From CAIWGV01 sp964515175 (GTDB lineage: Bacteria; Pseudomonadota; Alphaproteobacteria; UBA7879; UBA5542): DNA of 57,079 nucleotides. The stretch's first letter is position 1. Each line of letters opens with the position of its first letter. A program made the position numbers and the translations under genes. Below, piece by piece: positions 43,104-51,938 of the stretch. The stretch covers positions 1 through 57,079 of the forward strand of contig CAZEUR010000003.1 of assembly GCA_964515175.1 (NCBI GenBank), given 5' to 3'. Below the pieces are notes generated by a model that was not told the origin of the DNA, searched no databases, and saw nothing but the letters and a program-made list of their open reading frames with translations.

Positions 43104-43745
43104 ATGAGAACCGGATTAGTGGCAGAAAAGCTAGGAATGATGAGGCTCTTTGACGAAAAGGGCGAACATGTTCCTGTGACTGTTTTGAATGTGGACCGCT
43201 GCCAGGTGGTAGGTCAAAAGACTCAGGATGTTCACGGGTATGAGGCAGTGCAGTTAGGGTATGGCCAAGGACGCGTGAAATCTTTAAATAAAGCTCAGAA
43301 GGAGTTTTATGCAAAACTAAAAGTGGAACCTAAAAAAGGATTACAAGAATTCCGCGTATCTAAAGATAATCTTTTAGAAGTGGGGCTTGAGCTCAAAGCG
43401 GATCATTTTCAAGTGGGTCAATTCATAGATGTGAGCGCAACATCCATCGGTAAAGGATTTGCGGGTGGTATGAAGCGCCACAACTTTGCAGGAAACCGGG
43501 CGTCCCATGGAGCATCTGTGTGTCACCGGTCTCTGGGAGCCACGGGGCAACGTCAAGATCCCGGAAAAGTGTTTAAAGGCAAAAAAATGCCTGGACATTT
43601 GGGCGCAGAAAAGGTAACTATTCAAAACCTTAAAGTTGTACAGATTGATGCCGAGCGAGGGCTTATGTTTGTCCATGGGGCCATCCCTGGACACAAGGGT
43701 TCCAAAGTGCTTGTGCGTGATGCAGTTAAGAAACAAGGCAAATAG
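43104..43745 (+). CDS. rplC: 50S ribosomal protein L3
   Basis: Early 50S assembly protein near the peptidyl transferase centre, 213 residues. The conserved loop KGFAGGMKRHNFAGNRASHG and the glutamine-containing GATGQRQDPGKVFKG are present. Confidence 0.98.
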   Translation: MRTGLVAEKLGMMRLFDEKGEHVPVTVLNVDRCQVVGQKTQDVHGYEAVQLGYGQGRVKSLNKAQKEFYAKLKVEPKKGLQEFRVSKDNLLEVGLELKADHFQVGQFIDVSATSIGKGFAGGMKRHNFAGNRASHGASVCHRSLGATGQRQDPGKVFKGKKMPGHLGAEKVTIQNLKVVQIDAERGLMFVHGAIPGHKGSKVLVRDAVKKQGK

Positions 43746-43760
43746 AGTAAGGATTGTTCC

Positions 43761-44381
43761 ATGAAATGGGATGTTAAAAATTTAGAGAATGAAGTGGTTG
43801 GAAAGATTGACCTGAGCCAAGATATTTTTGGCGTGGCTGTTCGTCCTGACATTTTGCACCGTATGATTCGCTGGCAGCAAGCGAAAGCGCGTTCAGGTAA
43901 TCACCAAACAAAAGAAATTTGGGCGGTGAGTGGAACCACAAAAAAGCCTTTTAAGCAAAAAGGCACAGGACGTGCCCGTCAGGGAAGTCTTCGTGGACCT
44001 CACATGAGAGGCGGGGCTGTTGTTTTTGGTCCTCATAAAAGAGATCACAGCTTTGATCTTCCTAAGAAGGTTCGTAAGCTGGCACTCAAGACGGCGTTGG
44101 CATCCAAGTGCGCCGAGGGTAAACTGATTGTTCTGGATTCTTTTATTTTAGCAGAAGCAAAAGCAAAATTCTTGTCTGGAAAAATTGAGAAGAATGGCTG
44201 GCAGAAGCCTCTCTTTATTGACGGGACTGAGTTGAATGAAAATTTTTCAAGAGCAGCAGGAAACTTAGAGAATGTACATCTGTTGCCTCAACAAGGAGCA
44301 AATGTGCAGAGTATTTTGAAATGTAGCACTCTTATTCTTTCCAAAGATGCTGTTCAACATTTAGAGGCGCGACTCGCATGA
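43761..44381 (+). CDS. rplD: 50S ribosomal protein L4
   Basis: Exit-tunnel protein, 206 residues. The extended loop KKPFKQKGTGRARQGSLRGP followed by GGAVVFGPHKRDH is the tunnel-lining segment. Overlaps rplW by 4 bp. In gammaproteobacteria L4 also represses the S10 operon; I see no comparable leader before rpsJ here. Confidence 0.97.
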   Translation: MKWDVKNLENEVVGKIDLSQDIFGVAVRPDILHRMIRWQQAKARSGNHQTKEIWAVSGTTKKPFKQKGTGRARQGSLRGPHMRGGAVVFGPHKRDHSFDLPKKVRKLALKTALASKCAEGKLIVLDSFILAEAKAKFLSGKIEKNGWQKPLFIDGTELNENFSRAAGNLENVHLLPQQGANVQSILKCSTLILSKDAVQHLEARLA

Positions 44382-44692
44382 AATCTGTAAATAAAAAACA
44401 GCCAACTCTAAGAGCTTATGATGTTATTCGGGCTCCTCTGATCACAGAGAAGGCGACAAATTTGACGCAATTCAATCAATATAGTTTTGAAGTATTGCGT
44501 GATGCAACGAAACCAGAGATTAAACAAGCTGTTGAGCAGCTTTTTAAGGTGGATGTGCTTGCTGTTAACACCGCTGTTGTTAAAGGTAAGAAGAAAGTGT
44601 TTAAAGGTCGTCGGGGACAACGCTCTGATTATAAGAAGGCGATTGTTCGGCTTAAAGTGGGCCAGACCCTTGATGTAAGTGTGGGAATCTAA
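44378..44692 (+). CDS. rplW: 50S ribosomal protein L23
   Basis: Docking site for trigger factor and SRP at the tunnel exit, 104 residues. The core IRAPLITEKATNLTQFNQYSF is conserved; a short N-terminal extension of about 12 residues precedes it. Its ATG overlaps rplD by 4 bp. Confidence 0.96.
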   Translation: MKSVNKKQPTLRAYDVIRAPLITEKATNLTQFNQYSFEVLRDATKPEIKQAVEQLFKVDVLAVNTAVVKGKKKVFKGRRGQRSDYKKAIVRLKVGQTLDVSVGI

Positions 44693-44694
44693 TT

Positions 44695-45510
44695 ATGGCG
44701 TTGAAAACTTTTAATCCTATAACCCCATCAACGCGCCAATTGGTGCAGGTGGATCGTTCTGATTTGTGGAAGGGTAAACCTCTTAAGGCCTTGACTGTCG
44801 GTAAGTCTAAGACAGGTGGTCGTAATAATAATGGTCGTATTACATCGCGTCGCATGGGGGGAGGGCATAAACAGTCTTACCGCATCATAGATTTTAAGCG
44901 TCAAAAAGTTGATGTTCCGGCGGTGGTTGAGCGAATTGAGTATGATCCGAACAGAACCTGTCATATTGCTCTTATTCGCTATGAAGATGGTGTTTTGTCC
45001 TACATTCTGGCTCCTCAAAGGTTGGCAGTAGGAGACACAGTTGTTTCTGGAACATCTGCCGATATTAAGCCAGGAAACGCGCTTCCTCTATCAAGCATTC
45101 CCATGGGAACCATCGTTCACAATGTGGAAATGAAGGTAGGTAAGGGAGGGCAGATTGCTCGTTCTGCGGGAACTTACGTTCAGTATGTTGGTCGTGATAC
45201 GGGGTATGCCCTTCTGCGACTGAGTTCTGGGGAGGTTCGTATGGTGCGTCTTGAATGTATGGCGACGGTTGGTGCGGTTTCTAACCCGGATGAAAAAAAC
45301 ACAAACCTCGGGAAAGCTGGGCGCAGTCGCTGGCTTGGAATTAGGCCAAGTGTTCGTGGTATTGCGATGAATCCGGTCGATCACCCTCATGGAGGTCGTA
45401 CAAATGGTGGTCGTCACCCAGTGACGCCATGGGGTCAGCATACTAAAGGTAAAAAGACACGTAAAAACAAGACCTCTGAGAAGTGGGTCATTAGTCGTCG
45501 AAAGAAGTAA
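44695..45510 (+). CDS. rplB: 50S ribosomal protein L2
   Basis: rRNA-binding protein needed for subunit joining and peptidyl transfer, 271 residues. Opening LKTFNPITPSTRQLV, and the C-terminal motif RGIAMNPVDHPHGGRTNGG with the conserved His. Confidence 0.98.
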   Translation: MALKTFNPITPSTRQLVQVDRSDLWKGKPLKALTVGKSKTGGRNNNGRITSRRMGGGHKQSYRIIDFKRQKVDVPAVVERIEYDPNRTCHIALIRYEDGVLSYILAPQRLAVGDTVVSGTSADIKPGNALPLSSIPMGTIVHNVEMKVGKGGQIARSAGTYVQYVGRDTGYALLRLSSGEVRMVRLECMATVGAVSNPDEKNTNLGKAGRSRWLGIRPSVRGIAMNPVDHPHGGRTNGGRHPVTPWGQHTKGKKTRKNKTSEKWVISRRKK

Positions 45511-45521
45511 GGAGTAGTTAA

Positions 45522-45806
45522 GTGGCACGTTCAGTTTGGAAAGGTCCTTTTGTTGACGGATATCTCTTGAAAAAAGCAGAGACTGTCATGAATTCTGGCC
45601 GCAAAGATGTTGTGAAGACGTGGTCTCGGAGATCAACAATTCTTCCGCAGTTTGTTGGCGTAACCTTTGGGGTTCACAATGGTCATAAGTTTGTCCCTGT
45701 GTTTGTAACAGAGAACATGATCGGGCATAAGTTGGGTGAGTTTTCTCCAACCCGTACCTTCCATGGACACTCTGGCGACAAAAAAGCGCAAAAAGGATCT
45801 AAATAA
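45522..45806 (+). CDS. rpsS: 30S ribosomal protein S19
   Basis: 30S head protein, 94 residues. Starts at a GTG (MARSVWKGPFVDGYLL). HNGHKFVPVFVTENMIGHKL and GEFSPTRTFHGH are conserved. The stop overlaps the rplV start by one base. Confidence 0.97.
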   Translation: MARSVWKGPFVDGYLLKKAETVMNSGRKDVVKTWSRRSTILPQFVGVTFGVHNGHKFVPVFVTENMIGHKLGEFSPTRTFHGHSGDKKAQKGSK

Positions 45807-46186
45807 TGAGTAAGAAAGCACTTCCAAGACAGCTCTCTGATCGTGAAGCGATGGCTTCCGCTAAGGCAATCCGAGTGTCTCCTCAAAAACTTAATCTGGT
45901 GGCAGGACTTATTCGCAATAAGTCTGTGGGTGATGCCATGGCACAGCTGACATTTTCTAAAAAGCGTATTGCAGGAGATGTGAAAAAGATTCTCATGTCA
46001 GCAATCGCGAATGCAGAAAATAACTATCAGCTGGACGTGGACCGTCTTTATGTTTCTGAAGTTAATGTGGGGAAAGCACTTATTATGAAAAGATTTATGC
46101 CCCGTGCAAAAGGCAGAGGTGTTCGTATCGTGAAGCCTTTTAGCAATTTAAAGATTACTGTGCAACAACGTGAGGAGTTAGCCTAA
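45806..46186 (+). CDS. rplV: 50S ribosomal protein L22
   Basis: Tunnel protein, 126 residues. AKAIRVSPQKLNLVAGLIRN and the loop region MPRAKGRGVRIVKPFSN are recognisable. One-base overlaps with both rpsS and rpsC show tight coupling. Confidence 0.97.
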   Translation: MSKKALPRQLSDREAMASAKAIRVSPQKLNLVAGLIRNKSVGDAMAQLTFSKKRIAGDVKKILMSAIANAENNYQLDVDRLYVSEVNVGKALIMKRFMPRAKGRGVRIVKPFSNLKITVQQREELA

Positions 46187-46866
46187 TGGGTCAAAAAGTT
46201 AATCCAATATCTTTGCGCTTAAAAGTAAATAGAACTTGGGATTCTCGTTGGTATGCATCTGACCGTGATTACGGGACTTATTTGCATCAAGATATTAAAA
46301 TAAGAGAGTTTATTTTTGAGAAATTAAAGCAGTCTGCGGTTTCTAAGGTTGTAATTGAGCGACCAAACAAGAAAGCTCGCATCACTATCTATTCTGCTCG
46401 TCCCGGCATGATTATCGGGAAAAAGGGAACAGACATTGATAAGCTTAAGTCTGACTTGGGCAAGATCTCTGGATCTGAGGTGACTCTTAATATTCTTGAG
46501 GTGAGAAAGCCAGAGTTAGATGCAAAGTTAGTGGCTGATTCTATTGCGCAGCAGCTAGAGCGTCGCGTTTCTTTCCGGCGAGCCATGAAGAAAGCTGTAA
46601 GTTCAGCTTTGAAGCTTGGGGCGCTGGGGATTCGAATTAACTGCTCAGGGCGTCTGGGTGGAAGCGAAATCGCTCGTATGGAATGGTACCGCGAAGGACG
46701 TGTTCCTTTGCATACATTGCGGGCAGATATCGACTATGGTGTGTCAACAGCCTTTACGACGTATGGAACTTGTGGTATTAAGGTATGGATTTTTAAAGGC
46801 GAAATTATGGAACATGATCCTATGGCTCAGGATCGTCGTGTTCGTGAAAACGCTGTAAATAGGTAG
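46186..46866 (+). CDS. rpsC: 30S ribosomal protein S3
   Basis: mRNA-entry protein, 226 residues. The KH domain contains IYSARPGMIIGKKGTDIDKL, and the C-terminal domain contains INCSGRLGGSEIARMEWYR. Usual length. Confidence 0.98.
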   Translation: MGQKVNPISLRLKVNRTWDSRWYASDRDYGTYLHQDIKIREFIFEKLKQSAVSKVVIERPNKKARITIYSARPGMIIGKKGTDIDKLKSDLGKISGSEVTLNILEVRKPELDAKLVADSIAQQLERRVSFRRAMKKAVSSALKLGALGIRINCSGRLGGSEIARMEWYREGRVPLHTLRADIDYGVSTAFTTYGTCGIKVWIFKGEIMEHDPMAQDRRVRENAVNR

Positions 46867-46881
46867 ATTTAGGGTAAAATT

Positions 46882-47292
46882 ATGTTAGCGCCGAAGCGTA
46901 CAAAATATAGAAAAGCATTTAAAGGCCGGATTCACGGAATGGCGAAGAGTGCGACAACTGTGGATTTTGGAAGTTATGGGTTAAAAGCCTTGACTGCGGA
47001 CCGTGTGACAGCCCGTCAGATTGAAGCGGCTCGTCGTGCCATTACCCGTGAATTAAAACGTGTGGGTCGTGTTTTTATCCGGATTTTTCCTGATGTTCCT
47101 GTTTCTCAAAAGCCGGCAGAAGTGCGTATGGGTAAGGGAAAAGGATCTCCAGAGTTTTGGGCGTGCCGTGTCAAGCCAGGTCGTGTGATGTTTGAGATTG
47201 ATGGGGTTGATGAGGCTTTGGCCCGTTCTGCGTGTCGGTTGGCTGCGGCGAAACTTCCTGTGCAGACCAAGTTTGTGACCCGTATAAAGTAA
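46882..47292 (+). CDS. rplP: 50S ribosomal protein L16
   Basis: Central protuberance/A-site protein, 136 residues. MLAPKRTKYRKAFKGRI opening and RMGKGKGSPEFWACRVKPGR are conserved. Confidence 0.98.
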   Translation: MLAPKRTKYRKAFKGRIHGMAKSATTVDFGSYGLKALTADRVTARQIEAARRAITRELKRVGRVFIRIFPDVPVSQKPAEVRMGKGKGSPEFWACRVKPGRVMFEIDGVDEALARSACRLAAAKLPVQTKFVTRIK

Positions 47293-47301
47293 GAGTTGAA
47301 A

Positions 47302-47508
47302 ATGAAAATAAAAGAGCTTCGTGCAAAAAAGACAGAAGATTTGAAGACTTTGGTGGCTGACCTCAAGAAAGAAGCCCTTAATCTTCGTTTTCAGCAGACC
47401 ACAGGTCAGCTGATGAATACATCACGCGTGAGGGAAGTGCGTCGCACCGTTGCTCGCGCACAAACACTATTGGTAGAAAAAGTTAACGCGAAAGTCGCGA
47501 AAAGGTAA
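47302..47508 (+). CDS. rpmC: 50S ribosomal protein L29
   Basis: Tunnel-exit protein, 68 residues, two helices. KIKELRAKKTEDLKTLVADL and the end TVARAQTLLVEK fit the family. I use the ATG at 47302 with AAGAG upstream; an in-frame TTG lies two codons earlier. Confidence 0.94.
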   Translation: MKIKELRAKKTEDLKTLVADLKKEALNLRFQQTTGQLMNTSRVREVRRTVARAQTLLVEKVNAKVAKR

Positions 47509-47516
47509 GGATTCAG

Positions 47517-47762
47517 ATGCCCCGTCGTATATTGCAAGGTGTTGTTGTAAGTGATAAGTGTGATAAAACACTTATTGTGAAGGTAGATCGTCGTGTTATG
47601 CACCCTGTGTATAAGAAGTATGTGACGAAATCAAAAAAATATGCAGCTCATGATGAGGTCAATGCTTTTAAAGAAGGGCAGCTGGTCCGCATTCAGGAGT
47701 GTCGCCCTATTTCCAAGCGGAAACGTTGGGAAGTTTTGAGCGGCGCCGAGAAACAATCTTAA
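47517..47762 (+). CDS. rpsQ: 30S ribosomal protein S17
   Basis: Binds 16S rRNA helices 7 and 11, 81 residues with an OB fold. LQGVVVSDKCDKTLIVKVDR and the C-terminal IQECRPISKRKRWEVL are conserved. Confidence 0.97.
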   Translation: MPRRILQGVVVSDKCDKTLIVKVDRRVMHPVYKKYVTKSKKYAAHDEVNAFKEGQLVRIQECRPISKRKRWEVLSGAEKQS

Positions 47763-47778
47763 AGATTAGGAAAAAATC

Positions 47779-48147
47779 ATGATTCAGATGCAAACAAATC
47801 TACAAGTGGCCGATAACTCTGGTGCTCGGCGCGTGCAGTGTATTAAGGTTTTGGGCGGCTCTAAGCGCAGAACAGCCTCCATTGGTGATATCATCGTTGT
47901 GAGCGTGAAAGAGGCTATTCCTCGTGGGAAAGTAACAAAGGGAAGCGTTCATAAGGCGGTTATCGTGCGTACGGCAAAGGGAATCTGTCGAAATGATGGA
48001 TCTAAAATTTGCTTTGATGACAATGCAGCTGTTTTGCTGAATAACCAGGGAGAGCCCATTGGCACCCGTATTTTTGGTCCTGTAACCCGTGAGTTGCGTG
48101 GCAAGAACTTTATGAAAATTATTTCTTTAGCGCCGGAGGTCTTGTAA
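47779..48147 (+). CDS. rplN: 50S ribosomal protein L14
   Basis: Intersubunit-bridge protein, 122 residues. Opening MIQMQTNLQVADNSGARR is a nearly invariant signature. First gene of the spc part of the cluster. Confidence 0.98.
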   Translation: MIQMQTNLQVADNSGARRVQCIKVLGGSKRRTASIGDIIVVSVKEAIPRGKVTKGSVHKAVIVRTAKGICRNDGSKICFDDNAAVLLNNQGEPIGTRIFGPVTRELRGKNFMKIISLAPEVL

Positions 48148-48149
48148 AA

Positions 48150-48473
48150 ATGGTTAAGAATTTCCATATAAAGAAGGGTGACAAGGTCGTTGTGACGACG
48201 GGTCAGCACAAGGGAAAGCAAGGGGATGTCCTGAAGATTCTTCGGGAAGAAAATCGTGCTCTTGTTCAGGGTGTTAATATGGTAACACGGCATTTAAGGC
48301 CAAGTGCGCAACATCCTGAAGGTATTGTGAAAAAAGAAGCATCTATTCATGTTTCCAACTTGGCACATGTGGATGTAGAGTCAGGAAAGCCCAGTCGTAT
48401 GGGGGTAAAGATCCTGAAAGATGGACAAAAAGTAAGAGTTTTGAAGCGATCTGGAAAGCAGATCGGTAACTAA
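48150..48473 (+). CDS. rplX: 50S ribosomal protein L24
   Basis: Assembly initiator protein, 107 residues. A KOW motif (KKGDKVVVTTGQHKGKQGDV) lies at residues 8-27, and GIVKKEASIHVSNLA follows. Confidence 0.97.
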   Translation: MVKNFHIKKGDKVVVTTGQHKGKQGDVLKILREENRALVQGVNMVTRHLRPSAQHPEGIVKKEASIHVSNLAHVDVESGKPSRMGVKILKDGQKVRVLKRSGKQIGN

Positions 48474-48491
48474 TAAGGAAGAGAGTTTTAA

Positions 48492-49031
48492 ATGGCGCGG
48501 CTTCGTGAACTTTATAATGGGACTTTAAAAAGCGAGTTGATCAAGAAGTTCAACTACAAAAGCCCCATGGAGGCTCCTCGCCTTCAGAAAATTGTTTTGA
48601 ATATGGGGCTTGGGGATGCGGCTCGTGACAGTAAGAAAGTGACAGCTGCTGCAACTGAGATGGGAATTATTGCGGGTCAAAAACCCATTGTCACGAAGGC
48701 ACGGAAATCCATCGCCGGATTTAAGCTCCGCGAGGGTATGGACCTTGGGGTCAAGGTTACCTTGCGAGGGGAGCAAATGTATGAGTTTTTGGATCGCCTG
48801 GTGACGATCGCTCTTCCTCGAGTGCGCGATTTCAGAGGTGTCTCTGCGCGCAGTTTTGATGGACGCGGAAACTACTCTTTGGGCATTAAAGAGCAGATAG
48901 TTTTTCCAGAAATTGACTACGATAAGATTGATCAAATTCGTGGATTAGATGTGGTGATTGTGACGACAGCTAAATCGAATTCGGAAGCACAAGAACTTTT
49001 AAAGGGCCTTGGTATGCCCTTTACAAATTAG
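48492..49031 (+). CDS. rplE: 50S ribosomal protein L5
   Basis: Binds 5S rRNA, 179 residues. QKIVLNMGLGDAARDSKKV near the start and SLGIKEQIVFPEIDYDKID near the end are conserved. Confidence 0.98.
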   Translation: MARLRELYNGTLKSELIKKFNYKSPMEAPRLQKIVLNMGLGDAARDSKKVTAAATEMGIIAGQKPIVTKARKSIAGFKLREGMDLGVKVTLRGEQMYEFLDRLVTIALPRVRDFRGVSARSFDGRGNYSLGIKEQIVFPEIDYDKIDQIRGLDVVIVTTAKSNSEAQELLKGLGMPFTN

Positions 49032-49042
49032 GAGATTAAAAG

Positions 49043-49348
49043 ATGGCAAAGAAAAGTGCTATTGAGAATAACAACAAAAAGCGTGATCTGACAAAGAAGT
49101 TTGCGAAGAAGCGAGCGGCTTTGAAGGCCATTGTTTTGGATAGGTCTTTGTCTGTTGATGAGCATTTTGTGGCAACTTTAAAGCTTGCGGGCTTGCCACG
49201 GAATGGATCTTCTACTCGTATACGCAATCGTTGTGCTTTGTCGGGGCGCCCTCGGGGGTATTATCGCAAGCTTGGATTGTCTCGTATCGCACTGAGAGAT
49301 TTAGCGGCTTCTGGAATGATTCCAGGTATGACGAAATCAAGTTGGTAA
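49043..49348 (+). CDS. rpsN: 30S ribosomal protein S14
   Basis: 30S head protein, 101 residues, the long zinc-free form. LPRNGSSTRIRNRCALSGRP and the end GMIPGMTKSSW are typical; the zinc-binding CxxC pairs of the short form are absent. Confidence 0.97.
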   Translation: MAKKSAIENNNKKRDLTKKFAKKRAALKAIVLDRSLSVDEHFVATLKLAGLPRNGSSTRIRNRCALSGRPRGYYRKLGLSRIALRDLAASGMIPGMTKSSW

Positions 49349-49360
49349 AGGATTAATAAA

Positions 49361-49759
49361 ATGACAATGACAGACCCAATTGCAGATTTGATCACAAGGA
49401 TTCGAAATGCGCAGCGTGTTGGAAAAGCGACAACTACTTGTCTTTTTTCAAAGTTAGGTATGAATGTTCTTGAGGTTTTAAAAGAAGAAGGATATATCCG
49501 TTCTTATAAAGCCCAATCAGTTCGGGAGGGCATCTCTGAGATCGTTGTTGATCTTAAGTACTTTGAAGGTGCTCCTGCCATTAACACGATTAAGAAAGTC
49601 TCAAAGCCGGGACGCAGAACCTATTCTTCTATTGGAAAAGTTCCGCGCATTTGTAATGGGTTGGGAATTTCTATTTTGTCTACATCTAAGGGTGTTTTAT
49701 CAGATGCACAAGCCAAAGACCAAAATGTTGGTGGCGAAATCTTGTGCCAGGTGTTTTAA
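49361..49759 (+). CDS. rpsH: 30S ribosomal protein S8
   Basis: Central-domain assembly protein, 132 residues. DPIADLITRIRNAQRV and the C-terminal GISILSTSKGVLSDAQAK are conserved. ATGs at 49361 and 49367 are both possible starts. Confidence 0.97.
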   Translation: MTMTDPIADLITRIRNAQRVGKATTTCLFSKLGMNVLEVLKEEGYIRSYKAQSVREGISEIVVDLKYFEGAPAINTIKKVSKPGRRTYSSIGKVPRICNGLGISILSTSKGVLSDAQAKDQNVGGEILCQVF

Positions 49760-49775
49760 AAGGTAAGGAATCGAA

Positions 49776-50309
49776 ATGTCACGTATTGGAAAACATCCTG
49801 TAGCAATCCCCGCCGGCGTTACGGTAGAATTAGCTGGCAATATCATTAAGGCGAAGGGAAAGTTGGGCGAATTAAATTTTAATGCGTCTGATTTCGTTGT
49901 CTTGTCCGTTGAAGATAATCAAGTGGTTGTGAAGCCAAAAGATGAAACTCAGCAGTCTCGTATGCATTGGGGCACGGCCCGGAATATCGTTCGTAACTTG
50001 ATTGAGGGTGTAAATCAAGGGTTCACCATTAACTTGGAAATTTTTGGTGTGGGCTACAAAGCCGCCATGCAAGGGAATGACCTTGTTATGCAGCTTGGAT
50101 TCAGCCACGAAGTTCGGTATAAGATTCCACAAGGGATCGCTGTAAAGTGTGAAAAGCCAACATCTATTTCTGTTCATGGGGCTGATCGTCAATTAGTAGG
50201 ACAGGTGGCTGCAGAAATTAGAGGTTACAAAAAACCAGAGCCTTATAAAGGTAAGGGAATTATGTACGCAAATGAGAAGATCATTCGTAAAGAAGGAAAG
50301 AAGAAGTAA
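49776..50309 (+). CDS. rplF: 50S ribosomal protein L6
   Basis: Protein near the factor-binding site, 177 residues. MSRIGKHPVAIPAGVTVEL opening and the C-terminal PEPYKGKGIMYANEKIIRKE are conserved. Confidence 0.98.
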   Translation: MSRIGKHPVAIPAGVTVELAGNIIKAKGKLGELNFNASDFVVLSVEDNQVVVKPKDETQQSRMHWGTARNIVRNLIEGVNQGFTINLEIFGVGYKAAMQGNDLVMQLGFSHEVRYKIPQGIAVKCEKPTSISVHGADRQLVGQVAAEIRGYKKPEPYKGKGIMYANEKIIRKEGKKK

Positions 50310-50311
50310 AA

Positions 50312-50677
50312 ATGGCTGATAGAAAGGAATTGCTGCAACGTCGTCGGTATCGTGCCCGGCTGAATCTTAAGAAGCTTGCAAAGACGGAGAAGCCTCGCTT
50401 GTCTGTCTTTAGGTCTAATTTCCATATCTATGCGCAGCTCATAGATGATCAGAAAGGGATTACTTTAGCTTCTGCTTCTTCTTTAGATAAAGATCTTAAG
50501 GGGAAAGTGAAAAAAGGATGGGATGTGGCGGCCGCGGAACTTATTGGGAAAGTGGTTGCGGAAAAAGCCCAGAAGATCGGTGTTAAAGCTGTTCTTTTTG
50601 ATCGTGGGCCTTATGTGTATCATGGACGAATAAAAGCTTTGGCCATGGGTGCCCGAGCTGGTGGATTAGAATTTTAA
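50312..50677 (+). CDS. rplR: 50S ribosomal protein L18
   Basis: 5S rRNA-binding protein, 121 residues. RLSVFRSNFHIYAQLIDD and the end VLFDRGPYVYHGRIKALA match the family. Confidence 0.97.
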   Translation: MADRKELLQRRRYRARLNLKKLAKTEKPRLSVFRSNFHIYAQLIDDQKGITLASASSLDKDLKGKVKKGWDVAAAELIGKVVAEKAQKIGVKAVLFDRGPYVYHGRIKALAMGARAGGLEF

Positions 50678-50690
50678 GGATAGAAAAATT

Positions 50691-51257
50691 ATGGCACGTC
50701 AAAAAGTAGAACGGACACAAGAATCAGGATTGATCGATAAGCTCGTCAGTATTAATCGTGTTGCAAAAGTGGTTAAGGGAGGAAAGAATTTCTCCTTTTC
50801 AGCACTCGTTGTAGCGGGAGATGGAAAAGGGCGTGTGGGGTGTGGTCTTGGAAAAGCGAGGGAAGTGCCCGACGCTATTCGAAAAGCAACAGAACAAGCT
50901 CAACGTAAGATGATTCGCGTTCCTCTTAGAGAGGGGCGTACAGTTCATCATGATATTTTAGGGCATTTTGGAGCAGGACGTGTTGTGATTCGCTCAGCGC
51001 CGGCTGGTACTGGAATCAAAGCTGGTGGACCTATGCGCGCTGTATTTGAAGTTTTGGGTGTTCATGACGTTGTTGCAAAGTCTGTGGGGTCTACAAACCC
51101 TCACAACATGGTCAAAGCAACTTTTGATGCCTTGAGGCAGGCGACATCTCCCCGTCAAGTGGCTGCTCGACGCAATAAAAAACTCACAGATGTTGTTGGT
51201 CGTCGTGAAGCAAAGATTGTAGTGACAGTTTCTGAAGGAGAAGGTGCCCATGAGTAA
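50691..51257 (+). CDS. rpsE: 30S ribosomal protein S5
   Basis: Decoding-fidelity protein, 188 residues. VNRVAKVVKGGKNFSFSALV is represented by INRVAKVVKGGKNFSF; the second conserved block GAGRVVIRSAPAGTGIKAGG is intact. Stop overlaps the rpmD start by 8 bp (ATGAGTAA). Confidence 0.98.
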   Translation: MARQKVERTQESGLIDKLVSINRVAKVVKGGKNFSFSALVVAGDGKGRVGCGLGKAREVPDAIRKATEQAQRKMIRVPLREGRTVHHDILGHFGAGRVVIRSAPAGTGIKAGGPMRAVFEVLGVHDVVAKSVGSTNPHNMVKATFDALRQATSPRQVAARRNKKLTDVVGRREAKIVVTVSEGEGAHE

Positions 51258-51435
51258 GAAGACAGTTACAGTTCAACAGATTGGTAGCCCCATTCGCCGT
51301 AAGGACTATCAAGCTTTGTGTTTGAAGGGGTTGGGTTTGGGAAAAATGAACCGTGTTCGGGTTTTGGAAGATACACCCTCTGTACGGGGCATGATCGATA
51401 AAGTTAAACATTTAGTAGAGATTAAGAGTATATAA
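51250..51435 (+). CDS. rpmD: 50S ribosomal protein L30
   Basis: 61 residues from the ATG at 51250 (MSKKTVTVQQIGSPIRR). LGLGKMNRVRVLEDTPSVRG is the family signature. A GTG two codons upstream is a less likely start. The ATG lies within the last codons of rpsE. Confidence 0.96.
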   Translation: MSKKTVTVQQIGSPIRRKDYQALCLKGLGLGKMNRVRVLEDTPSVRGMIDKVKHLVEIKSI

Positions 51436-51918
51436 ATGAAATTAAATCAATTAAGAGATAATCCTGGAGCAGCTCAGGCGCGTAAGCGTGTTGGGCGTGG
51501 TATTGGGTCTGGTTTAGGAAAAACTTCCGGACATGGGCAAAAAGGACAAAAGTCTAGAACTGGTGTTGCCATAAAAGCATTTGAAGGAGGGCAGATGCCT
51601 TTGCAAATGCGGTTTCCAAAGCGTGGGTTTAAGCGTGGCTTTGCCAAAAATTTTGACGTAATTCTTAACCTAGGGCGCGTTCAAAAGCTTATTGATTTAA
51701 AGAAGATTGAAGACTCCTCTCTGATTTCCTCTGCCATTTTGGCAGAAACAGGCCTTATTCCCAATGCAAACTCAATCGTTCGTTTGTTGGGGAAAGGTGA
51801 ACTTAAGGCCAAGATTAAAATAGAAGCTTCTTACGCCTCTGAAGGGGCCATCCAGGCCGTTCAAAAAGTGGGTGGGGAAGTGATCATAAAAGAAAAGAAA
51901 CAGCCTAAGACGGTATAA
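51436..51918 (+). CDS. rplO: 50S ribosomal protein L15
   Basis: 160 residues; the ATG follows the rpmD stop directly. MKLNQLRDNPGAAQARKRVG opening, GRGIGSGLGKTSGHGQKGQK and the C-terminal VQKVGGEVII are conserved. Confidence 0.97.
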   Translation: MKLNQLRDNPGAAQARKRVGRGIGSGLGKTSGHGQKGQKSRTGVAIKAFEGGQMPLQMRFPKRGFKRGFAKNFDVILNLGRVQKLIDLKKIEDSSLISSAILAETGLIPNANSIVRLLGKGELKAKIKIEASYASEGAIQAVQKVGGEVIIKEKKQPKTV

Positions 51919-51938
51919 TTAAATTTTAAAGGTTTAGA